From assembly GCA_022822725.1 (NCBI GenBank), contig JAJEAN010000007.1, positions 1,499,045 through 1,563,044 on the forward strand: a DNA stretch of 64,000 bases, written 5' to 3'. Position numbers and translations under genes: made by a program. This DNA is from Candidatus Latescibacterota bacterium. GTDB lineage: Bacteria > JAAXHH01. Position 1 is the first letter of the stretch, and each line of letters begins with the position of its first letter. Below are positions 25,885-34,524 of the stretch, piece after piece. The notes under the pieces were generated by a model. The model worked only from the letters and a program-made list of their open reading frames with translations, was not told where the DNA came from and ran no database searches.

Positions 25885-26007
25885 ATGACCCAAATATCAA
25901 AAAATCCTGGATTCTCTCCCCTTCGGGCCGGCATCGGAACGCGTCTCGCACTGGCGGGTGTCGCTGCCGGACTATTATGGTTTACCGTCCTCTGGGCCCT
26001 GCTATGA
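25885..26007 (+). CDS. Single-pass membrane microprotein of the zinc operon
   Basis: 40 residues between the permease and znuC, too short for usual gene calls. The ATG at 25885 is one base after the permease stop, and the TGA overlaps the znuC ATG (ATGA), so translation is coupled on both sides. A polar N-terminus with two basic residues is followed by a hydrophobic helix (LALAGVAAGLLWFTVLWALL) reaching the C-terminus. It could be a small accessory subunit of the ZnuBC transporter. Function unknown; conservation in other znu operons would confirm it. Confidence 0.7.
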   Translation: MTQISKNPGFSPLRAGIGTRLALAGVAAGLLWFTVLWALL

Positions 26008-26753
26008 GTACGACAATGGACAGTACGATCCTGCAATTCGTTAACCTGACCCTCGGTTATGACCGGCATCCGGCGGTCCATCATCTCGATTACGCCATTC
26101 GGGCCGGCGCCCTGGTCGCCGTGGTGGGACCGAACGGTGCCGGAAAGTCGACGCTGCTCAAGGGCACCGTCGGCAGCCTCACGCCGCTCGGCGGCGAGAT
26201 CAGGCTGACGGGGATTGAAGTCTCGGATATCGCATACCTTCCCCAGCAGTCCGAAATCGATCAGGGTTTTCCGATCTCGGTCTTCGACATGGTGGCCATG
26301 GGACTGTGGCGAAAGACCCGGGCTTTCCGCCGATTCGGACGGGAGGGCTACCGGAAGATCGGCGAGGCGCTGGATACCGTGGGACTGAGTGGTTTCGAGA
26401 AGCGTCCCATCGGCACCCTCTCCGGAGGGCAAATGCAACGTGCCCTGTTCGCCCGCCTGCTCCTCCAGGACGCGCGGCTGATTCTTCTGGACGAACCGTT
26501 CACGTCCATCGATTCGGCGACCGTGCGTGATCTCAAGGGGCTTATCCGTCGCTGGCACGAGGAGCGGCGGACGGTGGTCGCCGTCCTGCACGACCTGGAT
26601 CAGGTCCGGACGGAATTCCCGGAGACCCTTCTGCTGGCCCGTGAACAGATCGCGGCCGGACCGACGGAGCACGTCCTGTCTCCAGCGAATCTCGACCAGG
26701 CACGCCGGCTTACCGAGGCCTTTGACGAAGGAGCGGCCGTATGCGAGCGATGA
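26004..26753 (+). CDS. znuC: Zinc ABC transporter ATP-binding protein
   Basis: 249 residues from the ATG at 26004, which overlaps the microprotein stop; an upstream in-frame start at 25977 would overlap that gene and is rejected. Walker A GPNGAGKST begins at residue 42, the Q-loop is in YLPQQSEIDQGFPI, the signature is LSGGQMQRALFAR and Walker B is LILLDEPF. The DQGFPISVFDMVAMG segment is typical of the manganese/zinc/iron chelate ATPases. It powers ZnuB for zinc import. Confidence 0.95.
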   Translation: MSTTMDSTILQFVNLTLGYDRHPAVHHLDYAIRAGALVAVVGPNGAGKSTLLKGTVGSLTPLGGEIRLTGIEVSDIAYLPQQSEIDQGFPISVFDMVAMGLWRKTRAFRRFGREGYRKIGEALDTVGLSGFEKRPIGTLSGGQMQRALFARLLLQDARLILLDEPFTSIDSATVRDLKGLIRRWHEERRTVVAVLHDLDQVRTEFPETLLLAREQIAAGPTEHVLSPANLDQARRLTEAFDEGAAVCER

Positions 26754-26790
26754 ACGCCATGACTTCCTCCCTTCCGGTGGAGACTTCGTG

Positions 26791-27657
26791 ATGTACGATG
26801 CCATAATCGCTCCATTTGTCGAATTCAGTTTCATGCGCCGGGCCCTTGTCGGGTGCCTTGCCCTTTCACTGGGGGCGACGCCCATCGGGGTGTTCCTGAC
26901 CCTGCGGCGGATGAGTCTGACCGGGGACGCCATGGCTCATGCCATTCTACCCGGTGCGGCGCTCGGATACCTGGTGGCGGGGCTGTCCCTCGGCGCCATG
27001 ACACTCGGCGGGGTGATCGCCGGGGTGACGGTGGCATTGCTCTCCGGACTGGTAGCCCGGACCACCGTGGCCCGTGAGGATTCCAGCCTGGCCGCCTTCT
27101 ATCTGATATCCCTCGCCGTCGGGGTCGTGATCGTATCGACGCGCGGAAGCAATGTCGACCTGTTGCATATCCTGTTCGGCACGGTGCTCGCCTTGAACGA
27201 TGCGGCCATATTCCTGGTCGCGGGGATCGCCACGGTCACCCTGTTCGGACTCGCCTTCATCTACCGCCCCCTGGTGATGGAGTGCTTCGACCCGGGGTTT
27301 CTCCGCTCGGTCAGTTCCCTGAGTCCGGTGGCCCATTACAGCTTCCTCGTCCTGGCGGTCCTCAATCTGGTAGGCGGGTTTCATGCCCTGGGGACCCTGA
27401 TGGCGGTAGGGATCATGATCCTCCCCGCCGCCGCCGCGCGGTTCTGGACGCGCGACGTCACGCCCTTGTTGGCCATCGGTATGACGGCGGCCTTCCTGGG
27501 CGGATTCGTCGGCCTGCTGTTGTCCTATCACGCCAGTCTGCCTTCCGGTCCCGCCATCATCCTGACGGCCGGCGTGTTCTATCTTTTCTCGCTGACCTTC
27601 GGACCTGACGGCGTAATCATGACGCGCCTCAGGTCCCATCATCATCTTGAAGCATGA
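26791..27657 (+). CDS. znuB: Zinc ABC transporter permease
   Basis: 288 residues from the ATG at 26791, nine bases after GGAG; the longer upstream frame only overlaps znuC. Eight or so hydrophobic helices are visible. Family hallmarks are RRMSLTGDAMAHAILPGAALGYL, EDSSLAAFYLISLAVGVV, VDLLHILFGTVLAL and the later GTLMAVGIMILPAAAARFW. It forms the inner-membrane channel that receives zinc from ZnuA. The C-terminal RSHHHLEA tail is histidine-rich and may bind metal. Confidence 0.95.
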   Translation: MYDAIIAPFVEFSFMRRALVGCLALSLGATPIGVFLTLRRMSLTGDAMAHAILPGAALGYLVAGLSLGAMTLGGVIAGVTVALLSGLVARTTVAREDSSLAAFYLISLAVGVVIVSTRGSNVDLLHILFGTVLALNDAAIFLVAGIATVTLFGLAFIYRPLVMECFDPGFLRSVSSLSPVAHYSFLVLAVLNLVGGFHALGTLMAVGIMILPAAAARFWTRDVTPLLAIGMTAAFLGGFVGLLLSYHASLPSGPAIILTAGVFYLFSLTFGPDGVIMTRLRSHHHLEA

Positions 27658-27685
27658 TCCCAAGACCGAACAATAGAGCATCCCT

Positions 27686-28588
27686 ATGACATCAATACGT
27701 TCTATCCTTTCCTGCACATTCGCCGCTGTTTTGATCGCCGTGTCAGGGTCGGTAACTGCCCGGGCAAACGCCTCCATCGACGTTGTCGCCACCTTCAGCA
27801 TCCTCGGTGACATGGTCCGGCAGGTAGGCGGGGACCGGGTGCGCGTCACTACCCTCGTCGGTCCCGACAGCGACGCCCACGTCTATCGTCCAACCCCGGC
27901 AGACGCCCGGGCCGTCGCCGGGACCAGGCTGCTGGTCATCAACGGATTGGGTTTTGAGGGCTGGATAGAACGCCTGACGGAGGCATCCGGCTACAAAGGA
28001 CGCGTCGTGACGGCGACCGACGGCGTCGAGCCCCGCAGGATGACGGATGACGGGCAGGGCGAGATCGATCCCCATGCCTGGCAGAATCTGGCCAATGCCC
28101 GGATCTATGTCCGCAACATCGTCGATGGCCTGGCCGCGATCGATCCTGCGGGGGCCGATATCTATCACGGCAACGCGGCGCGTTACTTGGAGGAGATCGA
28201 CGTGGTCGAGGCACAGGTTCGCGAGGCGGTCGATTCGCTGCCGGTCGAACGGCGCAAGGTGGTCACGTCCCATGACGCCTTCGGCTATCTGTCGGCAGCC
28301 TACGGCATCGAGTTCCATGCTCCAGTCGGTTTCAGCACCGAAGCGGAGGCGTCCGCGGGTGACGTCGCCAGGCTGATCCGTCAGATCAACAGGGATAAGA
28401 TCCCGGCCGTCTTCCTCGACAACATCTCCGACCGCCGCCTGCTCGACCAGATCGTCCGGGAAACCGGAGCGCGGATCGGCGGCACGCTCTATTCCGACGC
28501 GCTGTCGAAGGAGGACGGACCGGCTGGCAGCCATCTTGGCATGATACTGCACAATATTCGAACACTGGTCGCCGCATTAGGCGATTGA
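27686..28588 (+). CDS. znuA: Zinc ABC transporter periplasmic binding protein
   Basis: 300 residues with a signal peptide of about 28 (ends SVTARANA). The cluster A-I zinc ligands are in place: H65 in DSDAHVY, H130 in DPHAWQN, H196 in SHDAFGY and an acidic residue near 250 in FLDNISD. Unlike E. coli ZnuA, no His/Asp-rich loop follows the first ligand. It captures zinc in the periplasm and hands it to ZnuB. The stop-to-zur gap of 126 bases has no second clear Zur site. Confidence 0.95.
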   Translation: MTSIRSILSCTFAAVLIAVSGSVTARANASIDVVATFSILGDMVRQVGGDRVRVTTLVGPDSDAHVYRPTPADARAVAGTRLLVINGLGFEGWIERLTEASGYKGRVVTATDGVEPRRMTDDGQGEIDPHAWQNLANARIYVRNIVDGLAAIDPAGADIYHGNAARYLEEIDVVEAQVREAVDSLPVERRKVVTSHDAFGYLSAAYGIEFHAPVGFSTEAEASAGDVARLIRQINRDKIPAVFLDNISDRRLLDQIVRETGARIGGTLYSDALSKEDGPAGSHLGMILHNIRTLVAALGD

Positions 28589-28714
28589 TCGGGATCGGAG
28601 ACCGAGAGCCTGTGTATTGTCTGCAACGTTGACGCAGTCCGTGATCGCCGCAGTGCGCAACTGGCCGCCGTGCACAACGGGCCGCCACAATAGGTGCGTG
28701 ACAAGGAGAGACCC

Positions 28715-29176
28715 ATGAATAACGAAGCGGTTTCCCATGTACTCGAACGAGCCGAAGTACTGTGCCGTGAGCGCGGCGCGCGGCTGACCGAACAACGCAA
28801 GGCCGCGCTTCAACTGCTGTGTCTATCCGAAAAACCGCTCAGTGCCTACGAGCTATTGGAGCGCATGCGTGGCGTAGTCAGGAATCCCGCACCGCCGACG
28901 GTCTACAGGGCATTGCATTTCCTGCTCGAGCATGGCCTGGTGCACAAGCTCGAAAGCCTGAACGCGTATGTGGGTTGCGCGCATCCGGATCATCCTCACG
29001 TCTGCCAGTTCCTGATCTGCGATGACTGCGGCGAGGTGGCCGAGGTTGAAGACCCCAGTGTGGCCAGGAGCCTGAAGGCGGCAGGCAACGAGATTGGGTT
29101 CCGTACCAGGCGGCCGGTCATCGAACTGCTGGGAACCTGTGCGCAGTGCAGTTCGGAGAAAAACGGTAGATCCTGA
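28715..29176 (+). CDS. zur: Zinc uptake regulator (Fur family)
   Basis: 153 residues from the ATG at 28715, eight bases after AAGGAG; a GTG seven codons earlier lies before that site and is rejected. The winged helix contains LTEQRKAALQLL and PPTVYRALHFLLEHGLVHKLES. The metal part has HPDHPHVCQFLICDDCGE and a C-terminal CAQC, giving the two CxxC pairs of the structural zinc site and the histidines of the sensor site. With zinc it should bind the palindrome at 24721 and shut the operon. Confidence 0.93.
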   Translation: MNNEAVSHVLERAEVLCRERGARLTEQRKAALQLLCLSEKPLSAYELLERMRGVVRNPAPPTVYRALHFLLEHGLVHKLESLNAYVGCAHPDHPHVCQFLICDDCGEVAEVEDPSVARSLKAAGNEIGFRTRRPVIELLGTCAQCSSEKNGRS

Positions 29177-29213
29177 TACGAATCCAGTTCACCCTTAGCG
29201 AAAAGGAATTGAA

Positions 29214-30449
29214 GTGCCCCTGACAGAGAGACTTCCCGTTACTGTCCTGTCCGGCTTTCTCGGCGCAGGCAAGACCACGCTGCTCAACAACATACTGAAT
29301 AACCGCGCGGGCAAGCGCGTCGCGGTCATCGTCAATGACATGAGTGAGGTCAACATCGATGCGGCGCTCGTTGAACGCGGCGGTGCGGAACTCTCGCGGA
29401 CTGAAGAGAAGCTGGTCGAGATGTCGAACGGCTGCATTTGCTGCACGTTGCGAGACGATCTGCTCGCCGAGGTTTCGCGGCTCGCGCAGGAGAGACGTTT
29501 CGACTACCTGCTCATCGAGTCCACCGGGATCTCTGAACCCATCCCCGTCGCACAGACCTTCACCTTCGAGGACGAGAACGGGGTGAGCCTGAGCCAGCTT
29601 TCCCGGCTCGACACGATGGTCACGGTCGTGGACGCGGCGAGCTTCCTGCGGGACTACGACGCCGGCGATGCGATCCAGGACCGCGGTGAGTCGCTGGGCG
29701 AAGACGACCACCGGACGGTGACCGACCTGCTCATCGACCAGATCGAGTTCGCCGACGTCATCGTGCTCAACAAGCTCGATCTCGTGAGCACCGACCAGGC
29801 GCTCGAGGTCTCGGCCATCGTGAAAGCACTCAACCCCGGCGCGAAGATCCTAATGGCGTCGCACGGAGAGGTCCCGATCGAAAGCGTGCTCGACACGGGC
29901 CTGTTCGATTACGAGAAGGCCGAACGCTCCGCCGGCTGGATCCGGGAGCTCCAGGGCGAGCACACGCCGGAGACCGAGGAGTACGGCATCTCCAGCTTCA
30001 CCTATCGGACGTCGCAGCCTTTCGACGCCGAGAAGCTTTGGGCGTTCCTGCACGACGACCAGAACTGGAACGGCGTGCTGCGTTCGAAGGGTTTCTTCTG
30101 GGTCGCCGCCGACCATCGGGTCGCCTACGAGTGGGCGCAAGCCGGAGGCGTCAGCAGCGTGAACTCCGCCGGGATGTGGTGGGCGGCCGTGCCTCGCGAA
30201 CACTGGGGTCACCCCGAAGGCCAGCGGCCCGATCAGCAGCCGGGTTGGGATCCTCGTTTCGGCGACCGCGTGCAGCAACTCGTTTTCATCGGCCAGCAGA
30301 TGCCAGAGGAGGCCATGCGCGCTCGCCTCGACGCGTGCCTGCTCGACAGGCGCCTCACCGACGCCGGCAGCAAGGCCTGGGCAGCGCTCGAGAACCCGTT
30401 TCCGGAGCTTGTCCTGGAGGAGGAGCCAGCAGAGGAGGAGCCAGCATGA
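29214..30449 (+). CDS. COG0523 GTPase, putative zinc metallochaperone (first copy)
   Basis: 411 residues from a GTG at 29214 behind AAAAGGA. G-loop GFLGAGKTT (~13-21), the COG0523 metal motif GCICC (73-77), ESTG, the base-recognition NKLD motif and the CobW C-terminal domain ([14 protein letters not shown] onward) are all present. Zur-regulated members (ZigA, ZagA, YciC) deliver zinc to client enzymes during starvation, which fits this operon. The C-terminus is acidic ([10 protein letters not shown]). The second copy downstream has a different architecture, so the two probably serve different clients. Confidence 0.92.
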   Translation: MPLTERLPVTVLSGFLGAGKTTLLNNILNNRAGKRVAVIVNDMSEVNIDAALVERGGAELSRTEEKLVEMSNGCICCTLRDDLLAEVSRLAQERRFDYLLIESTGISEPIPVAQTFTFEDENGVSLSQLSRLDTMVTVVDAASFLRDYDAGDAIQDRGESLGEDDHRTVTDLLIDQIEFADVIVLNKLDLVSTDQALEVSAIVKALNPGAKILMASHGEVPIESVLDTGLFDYEKAERSAGWIRELQGEHTPETEEYGISSFTYRTSQPFDAEKLWAFLHDDQNWNGVLRSKGFFWVAADHRVAYEWAQAGGVSSVNSAGMWWAAVPREHWGHPEGQRPDQQPGWDPRFGDRVQQLVFIGQQMPEEAMRARLDACLLDRRLTDAGSKAWAALENPFPELVLEEEPAEEEPA

Positions 30450-30581
30450 CAGAAACAGCTTCAGTTCAAGCTTCACAAACCCTTGGACGCCGTTGATGCC
30501 GATGACCTGACCCGGGTCTGCACGGCGTGGGGTTTCGACGTCCGGATGGCCGCCTTCGAACCGCTCACACGGGAGAAATAA
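30450..30581 (+). pseudogene. Remnant of a small gene between the two COG0523 genes
   Basis: An ATG at 30446 overlaps the preceding stop (ATGA) and would start a coupled gene, but it hits TGA after 16 codons. The frame reached by a one-base shift stays open for 43 codons to a TAA at 30579-30581 and reads like protein (FKLHKPLDAVDADDL, then CTAWGFDVRMAAFEPL). I take this as a frameshifted short gene. No family recognised. Confidence 0.4.
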
Positions 30582-30600
30582 CCGCTCACACGGGAGAAAT
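30559..30600. repeat. 21-bp exact tandem duplication carrying the ribosome site of the second COG0523 gene
   Basis: AACCGCTCACACGGGAGAAAT occurs twice. The first copy spans the end of the remnant frame; the second supplies GGGAG before the ATG at 30603, so two ribosome sites are present in series. Confidence 0.92.
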
Positions 30601-30602
30601 AG

Positions 30603-31949
30603 ATGAATACGCAACAAAAAGTACCAGTTTCCATCCTAACCGGCTTCCTGGGGTCTGGCAAAACGACCCTGCTCAACCGGATCCTGACCGAGGAGCACGG
30701 CAAACGCATCGCCGTGATCGAGAACGAATACGGAGAGGTCGGCATCGATCAGGCCCTCGTCATCGACGCGGACGAAGAGATCTTCGAGATGTCGAACGGC
30801 TGTATCTGCTGTACGGTGCGCGGAGACCTGATTCGCGTGCTCGGCAATCTCATGAAGCGCCGCGACAAGTTCGACTATGTGCTGGTGGAGACCACGGGGC
30901 TCGCCGATCCCGGCCCGGTCGCCCAGACCTTCTTCATGGACGACGAGATTCGCGCGGAGTTCTCGCTTGACGGGATCGTCACGCTCGTCGACGCGGCCCA
31001 CATCGAGCAACAGCTCGGCCGAAGCGACGAAAGCACCGAGCAAATCGCCTTCGCGGACGTCCTGGTGCTCAACAAGACGGACCTCGTCGACGACGAGGCA
31101 CTCGACCGGCTCGAAACCCGGCTCCGGGAAATGAACCGTATGGCGAAAGTCGTGCGCAGCAAACAGGCAGACGTCCCGGTCGACACGGTAATGAACCTCG
31201 AGGCCTTCGACCTGGACCAGGTGCTCGAGGTTCGTCCCACGTTCCTCGAGCCGGAATACCCCTTCGAATGGACCGGCGTGTATACGCTCGATGCCGGCCG
31301 CTACGAACTCAGTCTCGCCGAAGGGCCTGATCCCGCGATGTCGCTCGTCGTCGTGTCCGACCAGGGCACCGATGATGCTGAACTTCGTGAAGGCGCGGAG
31401 TGGTGCGTGCGGCGGTACGCCGAACCCGCGGAAGACGTCAGTCCGGGGGATGATATTCCTGCCGGAAAACACGTGAACCTCAAGCTCGATATTCCAGGGG
31501 ACAAATCGTTCTTCCTGGAGGTCGACACGCCGCAGCGGGTTGGCCTCTTCGCCCAGCACACGGCAGAAGAGTTCGATCTCCAACTGAAGAACGCAATTGG
31601 CGAGACCATCGGGCATGAGGCCGAGCGCACCTGGGTCGCACAGCACGAGCACGACGACGAAGTGGGCTCGATCGCAATCGAGCGGGACGGCGACGTCGAT
31701 CCCGAGCGGCTCAACGCGTGGCTTGGCAAACTGCTCATGGAACGCGGGGTGGACATCTTCCGTATGAAGGGCTTCATCAGCCTCGCGGGCGAGTCGCGCC
31801 GCTTCGTCTTCCAGGGCGTTCACATGCTCTTCGACGGCCAGCCGGATCGCCCATGGGGGGACGAGCCCCGCCGCAATCAGCTCGTCTTCATCGGCCGCAA
31901 CCTGGATGAGCAGGACATGAGGCTGGGGTTCGACGCATGTCTGGTTTGA
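30603..31949 (+). CDS. COG0523 GTPase with a beta-rich insert (second copy)
   Basis: 448 residues. G-loop GFLGSGKTT, metal motif GCICC (66-70), ETTG and NKTD are intact. Instead of going straight into the CobW C-terminal domain, ~105 extra residues (about 219-323, starting FEWTGVYTLDAGRYEL) are inserted; they look beta-rich and acidic. A His/Glu cluster follows (HEAERTWVAQHEHDDE, ~338-353) that could hold zinc. The C-terminal domain resumes near 385 (FRMKGFISLAG). A metallochaperone role is inferred from family and operon. The last 13 bases overlap the WD40 gene start. Confidence 0.9.
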   Translation: MNTQQKVPVSILTGFLGSGKTTLLNRILTEEHGKRIAVIENEYGEVGIDQALVIDADEEIFEMSNGCICCTVRGDLIRVLGNLMKRRDKFDYVLVETTGLADPGPVAQTFFMDDEIRAEFSLDGIVTLVDAAHIEQQLGRSDESTEQIAFADVLVLNKTDLVDDEALDRLETRLREMNRMAKVVRSKQADVPVDTVMNLEAFDLDQVLEVRPTFLEPEYPFEWTGVYTLDAGRYELSLAEGPDPAMSLVVVSDQGTDDAELREGAEWCVRRYAEPAEDVSPGDDIPAGKHVNLKLDIPGDKSFFLEVDTPQRVGLFAQHTAEEFDLQLKNAIGETIGHEAERTWVAQHEHDDEVGSIAIERDGDVDPERLNAWLGKLLMERGVDIFRMKGFISLAGESRRFVFQGVHMLFDGQPDRPWGDEPRRNQLVFIGRNLDEQDMRLGFDACLV

Positions 31950-32983
31950 ATGCCGGCAGTACGCGGGGCGTAATTCGCCAGGGGTGGTCCGCGACGGTCG
32001 GCGACTATGCCATCGCCGGGGGCTGGAGCCTGGGCGGCGAGGCCCTGATGGTCGGTGACGCCGAGGGGAGCGTCTACGCATTCGCCGGCAAGTCCGGTGC
32101 GACTGCGTGGGCGCGTCGCGAGATCCATGAAGGCGGTCTGCTCGCCATGGCGGTCCACCCGGGCGGATCCACGTTCGCTACGGCCGGCCAGGACAGCCGG
32201 GTCTTGATCTGGAATGCCACCGATGGCCAGGTAAGCCGGACGATCGACGTAGGAAGCGCCTGGGTAGAAAACGTGGCGTGGTCGCCGGATGGCCGATGGC
32301 TGGCGCTCTCCTGCTCCAGGCAGGTTCACGTATATGGTGCGGACGGCGCGGAGGCCTGGCGATCCGAGGATCATCCCAGCACCGTCAGCGCGATCGCCTG
32401 GTCGAACGCGGAGGAGCTGGCGACGGCCTGTTACGGTCGGGTATCGTTCTTCGAAGCGTCCACTGGCAAGCTTCAGCAGAAGCTGGAGTGGCAGGGATCC
32501 CTGGTGTCGATGGTACTGAGCCCGGACGGGGGCATCGTGGTCTGCGGCAGCCAGGACAATTCGGTGCACTTCTGGCGTCGCGACACGGGGAATGACTCCA
32601 TGATGTCCGGATATCCGGCCAAGCCGTCGGCCCTGGCCTTCGATTCGACCGGCACGCTTCTGGCCACCGGCGGCGGGGAGGCGGTGACGGTCTGGAGCTT
32701 CCTGGGCAGGGGTCCCGAAGGTACGCGCCCCGGCGTACTGGAGTATCATGTCCAACCCGTCACGAAGCTTTCCTTCGCGCCCGGCGCGATGCGCCTGGCA
32801 TCGGGGGGCCGTGACGGGGCCGTGGTTGCGTGGTCGCTTAACAGAGACGGCGAAGGCAGTCGGATTGGGAATGGATTTCTGGCGGATGTGGTTGCCGGGT
32901 TATACTGGCGGCCGGACGGCCGGGCCCTGGCCGCGCTCGACGCGCAGGGCGGCGTGACGGTTTGGAGAGTGGGCAACAATTGA
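31937..32983 (+). CDS. WD40-repeat protein of the zinc operon
   Basis: 348 residues, cytosolic (no signal). Seven or so WD-type blades can be followed, for example LAMAVHPGGSTFATAGQDSR then VLIWNATDG, VENVAWSPDGRWLAL, GSLVSMVLSPDGGIVV then SVHFWRRDTG, and VTKLSFAPGAMRLASGG then VVAWSLN. Such propellers are protein docking platforms. Its start lies inside the second COG0523 gene and its TGA overlaps the next start, so it is made together with them. A scaffold for the GTPase or its clients is a reasonable guess, nothing more. Confidence 0.88.
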   Translation: MSGLNAGSTRGVIRQGWSATVGDYAIAGGWSLGGEALMVGDAEGSVYAFAGKSGATAWARREIHEGGLLAMAVHPGGSTFATAGQDSRVLIWNATDGQVSRTIDVGSAWVENVAWSPDGRWLALSCSRQVHVYGADGAEAWRSEDHPSTVSAIAWSNAEELATACYGRVSFFEASTGKLQQKLEWQGSLVSMVLSPDGGIVVCGSQDNSVHFWRRDTGNDSMMSGYPAKPSALAFDSTGTLLATGGGEAVTVWSFLGRGPEGTRPGVLEYHVQPVTKLSFAPGAMRLASGGRDGAVVAWSLNRDGEGSRIGNGFLADVVAGLYWRPDGRALAALDAQGGVTVWRVGNN

Positions 32984-34524
32984 GGCACGCCACAAACGTC
33001 CGCCGGTGGCTCCACCTCACCCGCCGCTGGCTCTATCTCTCCCACCGCTGGCTGGGGATCTTCATGTGCCTGCTCGTGGCCATGTGGTTTTTCTCCGGCG
33101 TGGTGATGATGTATGTCGGTTTTCCGTCATTAACGCGGGCGGAACGCCTCGCTGCGCTGCCGGAACTCGAACAGGACAGGCTTCGGGTTGAACCCGCTGA
33201 ACTGTTGCGGCGCCTCGATCCGGCGCAGACCATAGAGGAATTGCGGCTTACCTCCGTGCTTGGACGGCCCGCCTGGCTTGTGCGTACCGGCGATGACACG
33301 CGCCATGGCCTGTTCGCCGACACCGGCGGTATGATCGGCGGGATCGACGCGGAAGACGCCCTTCACGCGAGCCGGGTTTATGCCCACGCTACCGGCCTCT
33401 CGTCGACGCAACCGGTTCACAAGGCGCTCCTGTTCATGGACCAGTGGTCCGTGTCCAGCGGCCTCCATCCCCATCGGCCCCTGCACGCAGTGGCGCTGAA
33501 CGATCCGGCGGGCACTGAACTGTATGTCTCTTCGGTAACCGGGGAAGTGGTGCGGGATACCAGCGCGCTTGAACGCGGCTGGAACTGGCTGGGGGCGAAC
33601 CTGCACTGGATATATCCGATGCAGCTGCGCCGCCACAGCTCGGTCTGGCACTGGGTCGTCGTGGTGCTCTCAATTGCCGGCCTGGTATCCATTGTCACCG
33701 GCGCGGTGATCGGTGTTGTGCGTTTGAGGTTTCGCAGGCGCTATCGCGGCAAAGACGTGACCCCTTATCGGGGAACAATGCAGCTGCACCATATCCTGGG
33801 GCTGATTTTCCTGGTACCGCTGACGACCTATCTGTTCAGCGGCCTCCTGTCGATGAATCCCTGGGGGGTGTTTGACGATGAAGTCCCTTTCAGCGCGCGA
33901 CTCGCCGCGTACAAAGGCGCTCCCACCGTCCGCGACAACCTGACTGATGAAGCTCTATCCTCACCGGCCCGCAACCTGGATCTCCCGCCTGACACGCGCG
34001 AACTGGTGTGGCAATGGATCGGTGGATCAAACTATGCCTATGCCGTCACCGGCGACGGCCAGCGTCAAATGCTTACTTCATTGAAGCAGGACTGCCTGGA
34101 GGAATCCGCCCTCGCACAAATACAACAGGTCATGGAAAGCCACAGGACCGTCTCAATCGAGAAACTTTCTGATTACGACCTCTACTATTACTCCCACCAC
34201 AAGCGCTGGCGAGCGTTACCCATATTGCGGGTGCGCTTCGATGATGCCAACGCAACCTGGTACCACATCGACCTCACCACCGGCGAGCTGATAAACCAGC
34301 TCACTGAGACGGGACGGGCGCGCCGCTGGCTGTACAACGGCCTTCACAGCCTGGACTTCCGTTTCCTCATCGACAATCGCCCCGCCTGGGACCTGGCGGT
34401 GATCGGGCTGTGCAGCGCCGGATTCCTGTTCTCTACAACGGCGGTTGTCGTCTCCTGGCGACGCCTGCTTCGCATCCGCAAACGTCAACGCACGCAACAA
34501 GCGCGACAAGCGCGACAATCATGA
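32980..34524 (+). CDS. PepSY-associated transmembrane protein
   Basis: 514 residues from a TTG at 32980 whose last two bases form the preceding TGA; GGAGAG lies upstream. Four membrane helices are clear: near residues 20-45 (GIFMCLLVAMWFFSGVVMMY), ~225-250, ~270-295 and ~470-495. The first helix is preceded by RRWLYLSHRWLG and the third by LHHILGLIFLV, the pattern of PepSY_TM proteins. Two large periplasmic loops carry PepSY-like stretches. Relatives include iron-siderophore reductases and peptidase regulators. In this operon it may act on an extracellular zinc chelate, which is inference. Confidence 0.85.
   Translation: MRHATNVRRWLHLTRRWLYLSHRWLGIFMCLLVAMWFFSGVVMMYVGFPSLTRAERLAALPELEQDRLRVEPAELLRRLDPAQTIEELRLTSVLGRPAWLVRTGDDTRHGLFADTGGMIGGIDAEDALHASRVYAHATGLSSTQPVHKALLFMDQWSVSSGLHPHRPLHAVALNDPAGTELYVSSVTGEVVRDTSALERGWNWLGANLHWIYPMQLRRHSSVWHWVVVVLSIAGLVSIVTGAVIGVVRLRFRRRYRGKDVTPYRGTMQLHHILGLIFLVPLTTYLFSGLLSMNPWGVFDDEVPFSARLAAYKGAPTVRDNLTDEALSSPARNLDLPPDTRELVWQWIGGSNYAYAVTGDGQRQMLTSLKQDCLEESALAQIQQVMESHRTVSIEKLSDYDLYYYSHHKRWRALPILRVRFDDANATWYHIDLTTGELINQLTETGRARRWLYNGLHSLDFRFLIDNRPAWDLAVIGLCSAGFLFSTTAVVVSWRRLLRIRKRQRTQQARQARQS

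Noticed and set aside
28589-28714. Second Zur site in front of the zur gene
   Set aside because: No palindrome matching ATGTTATAACAT in this gap.
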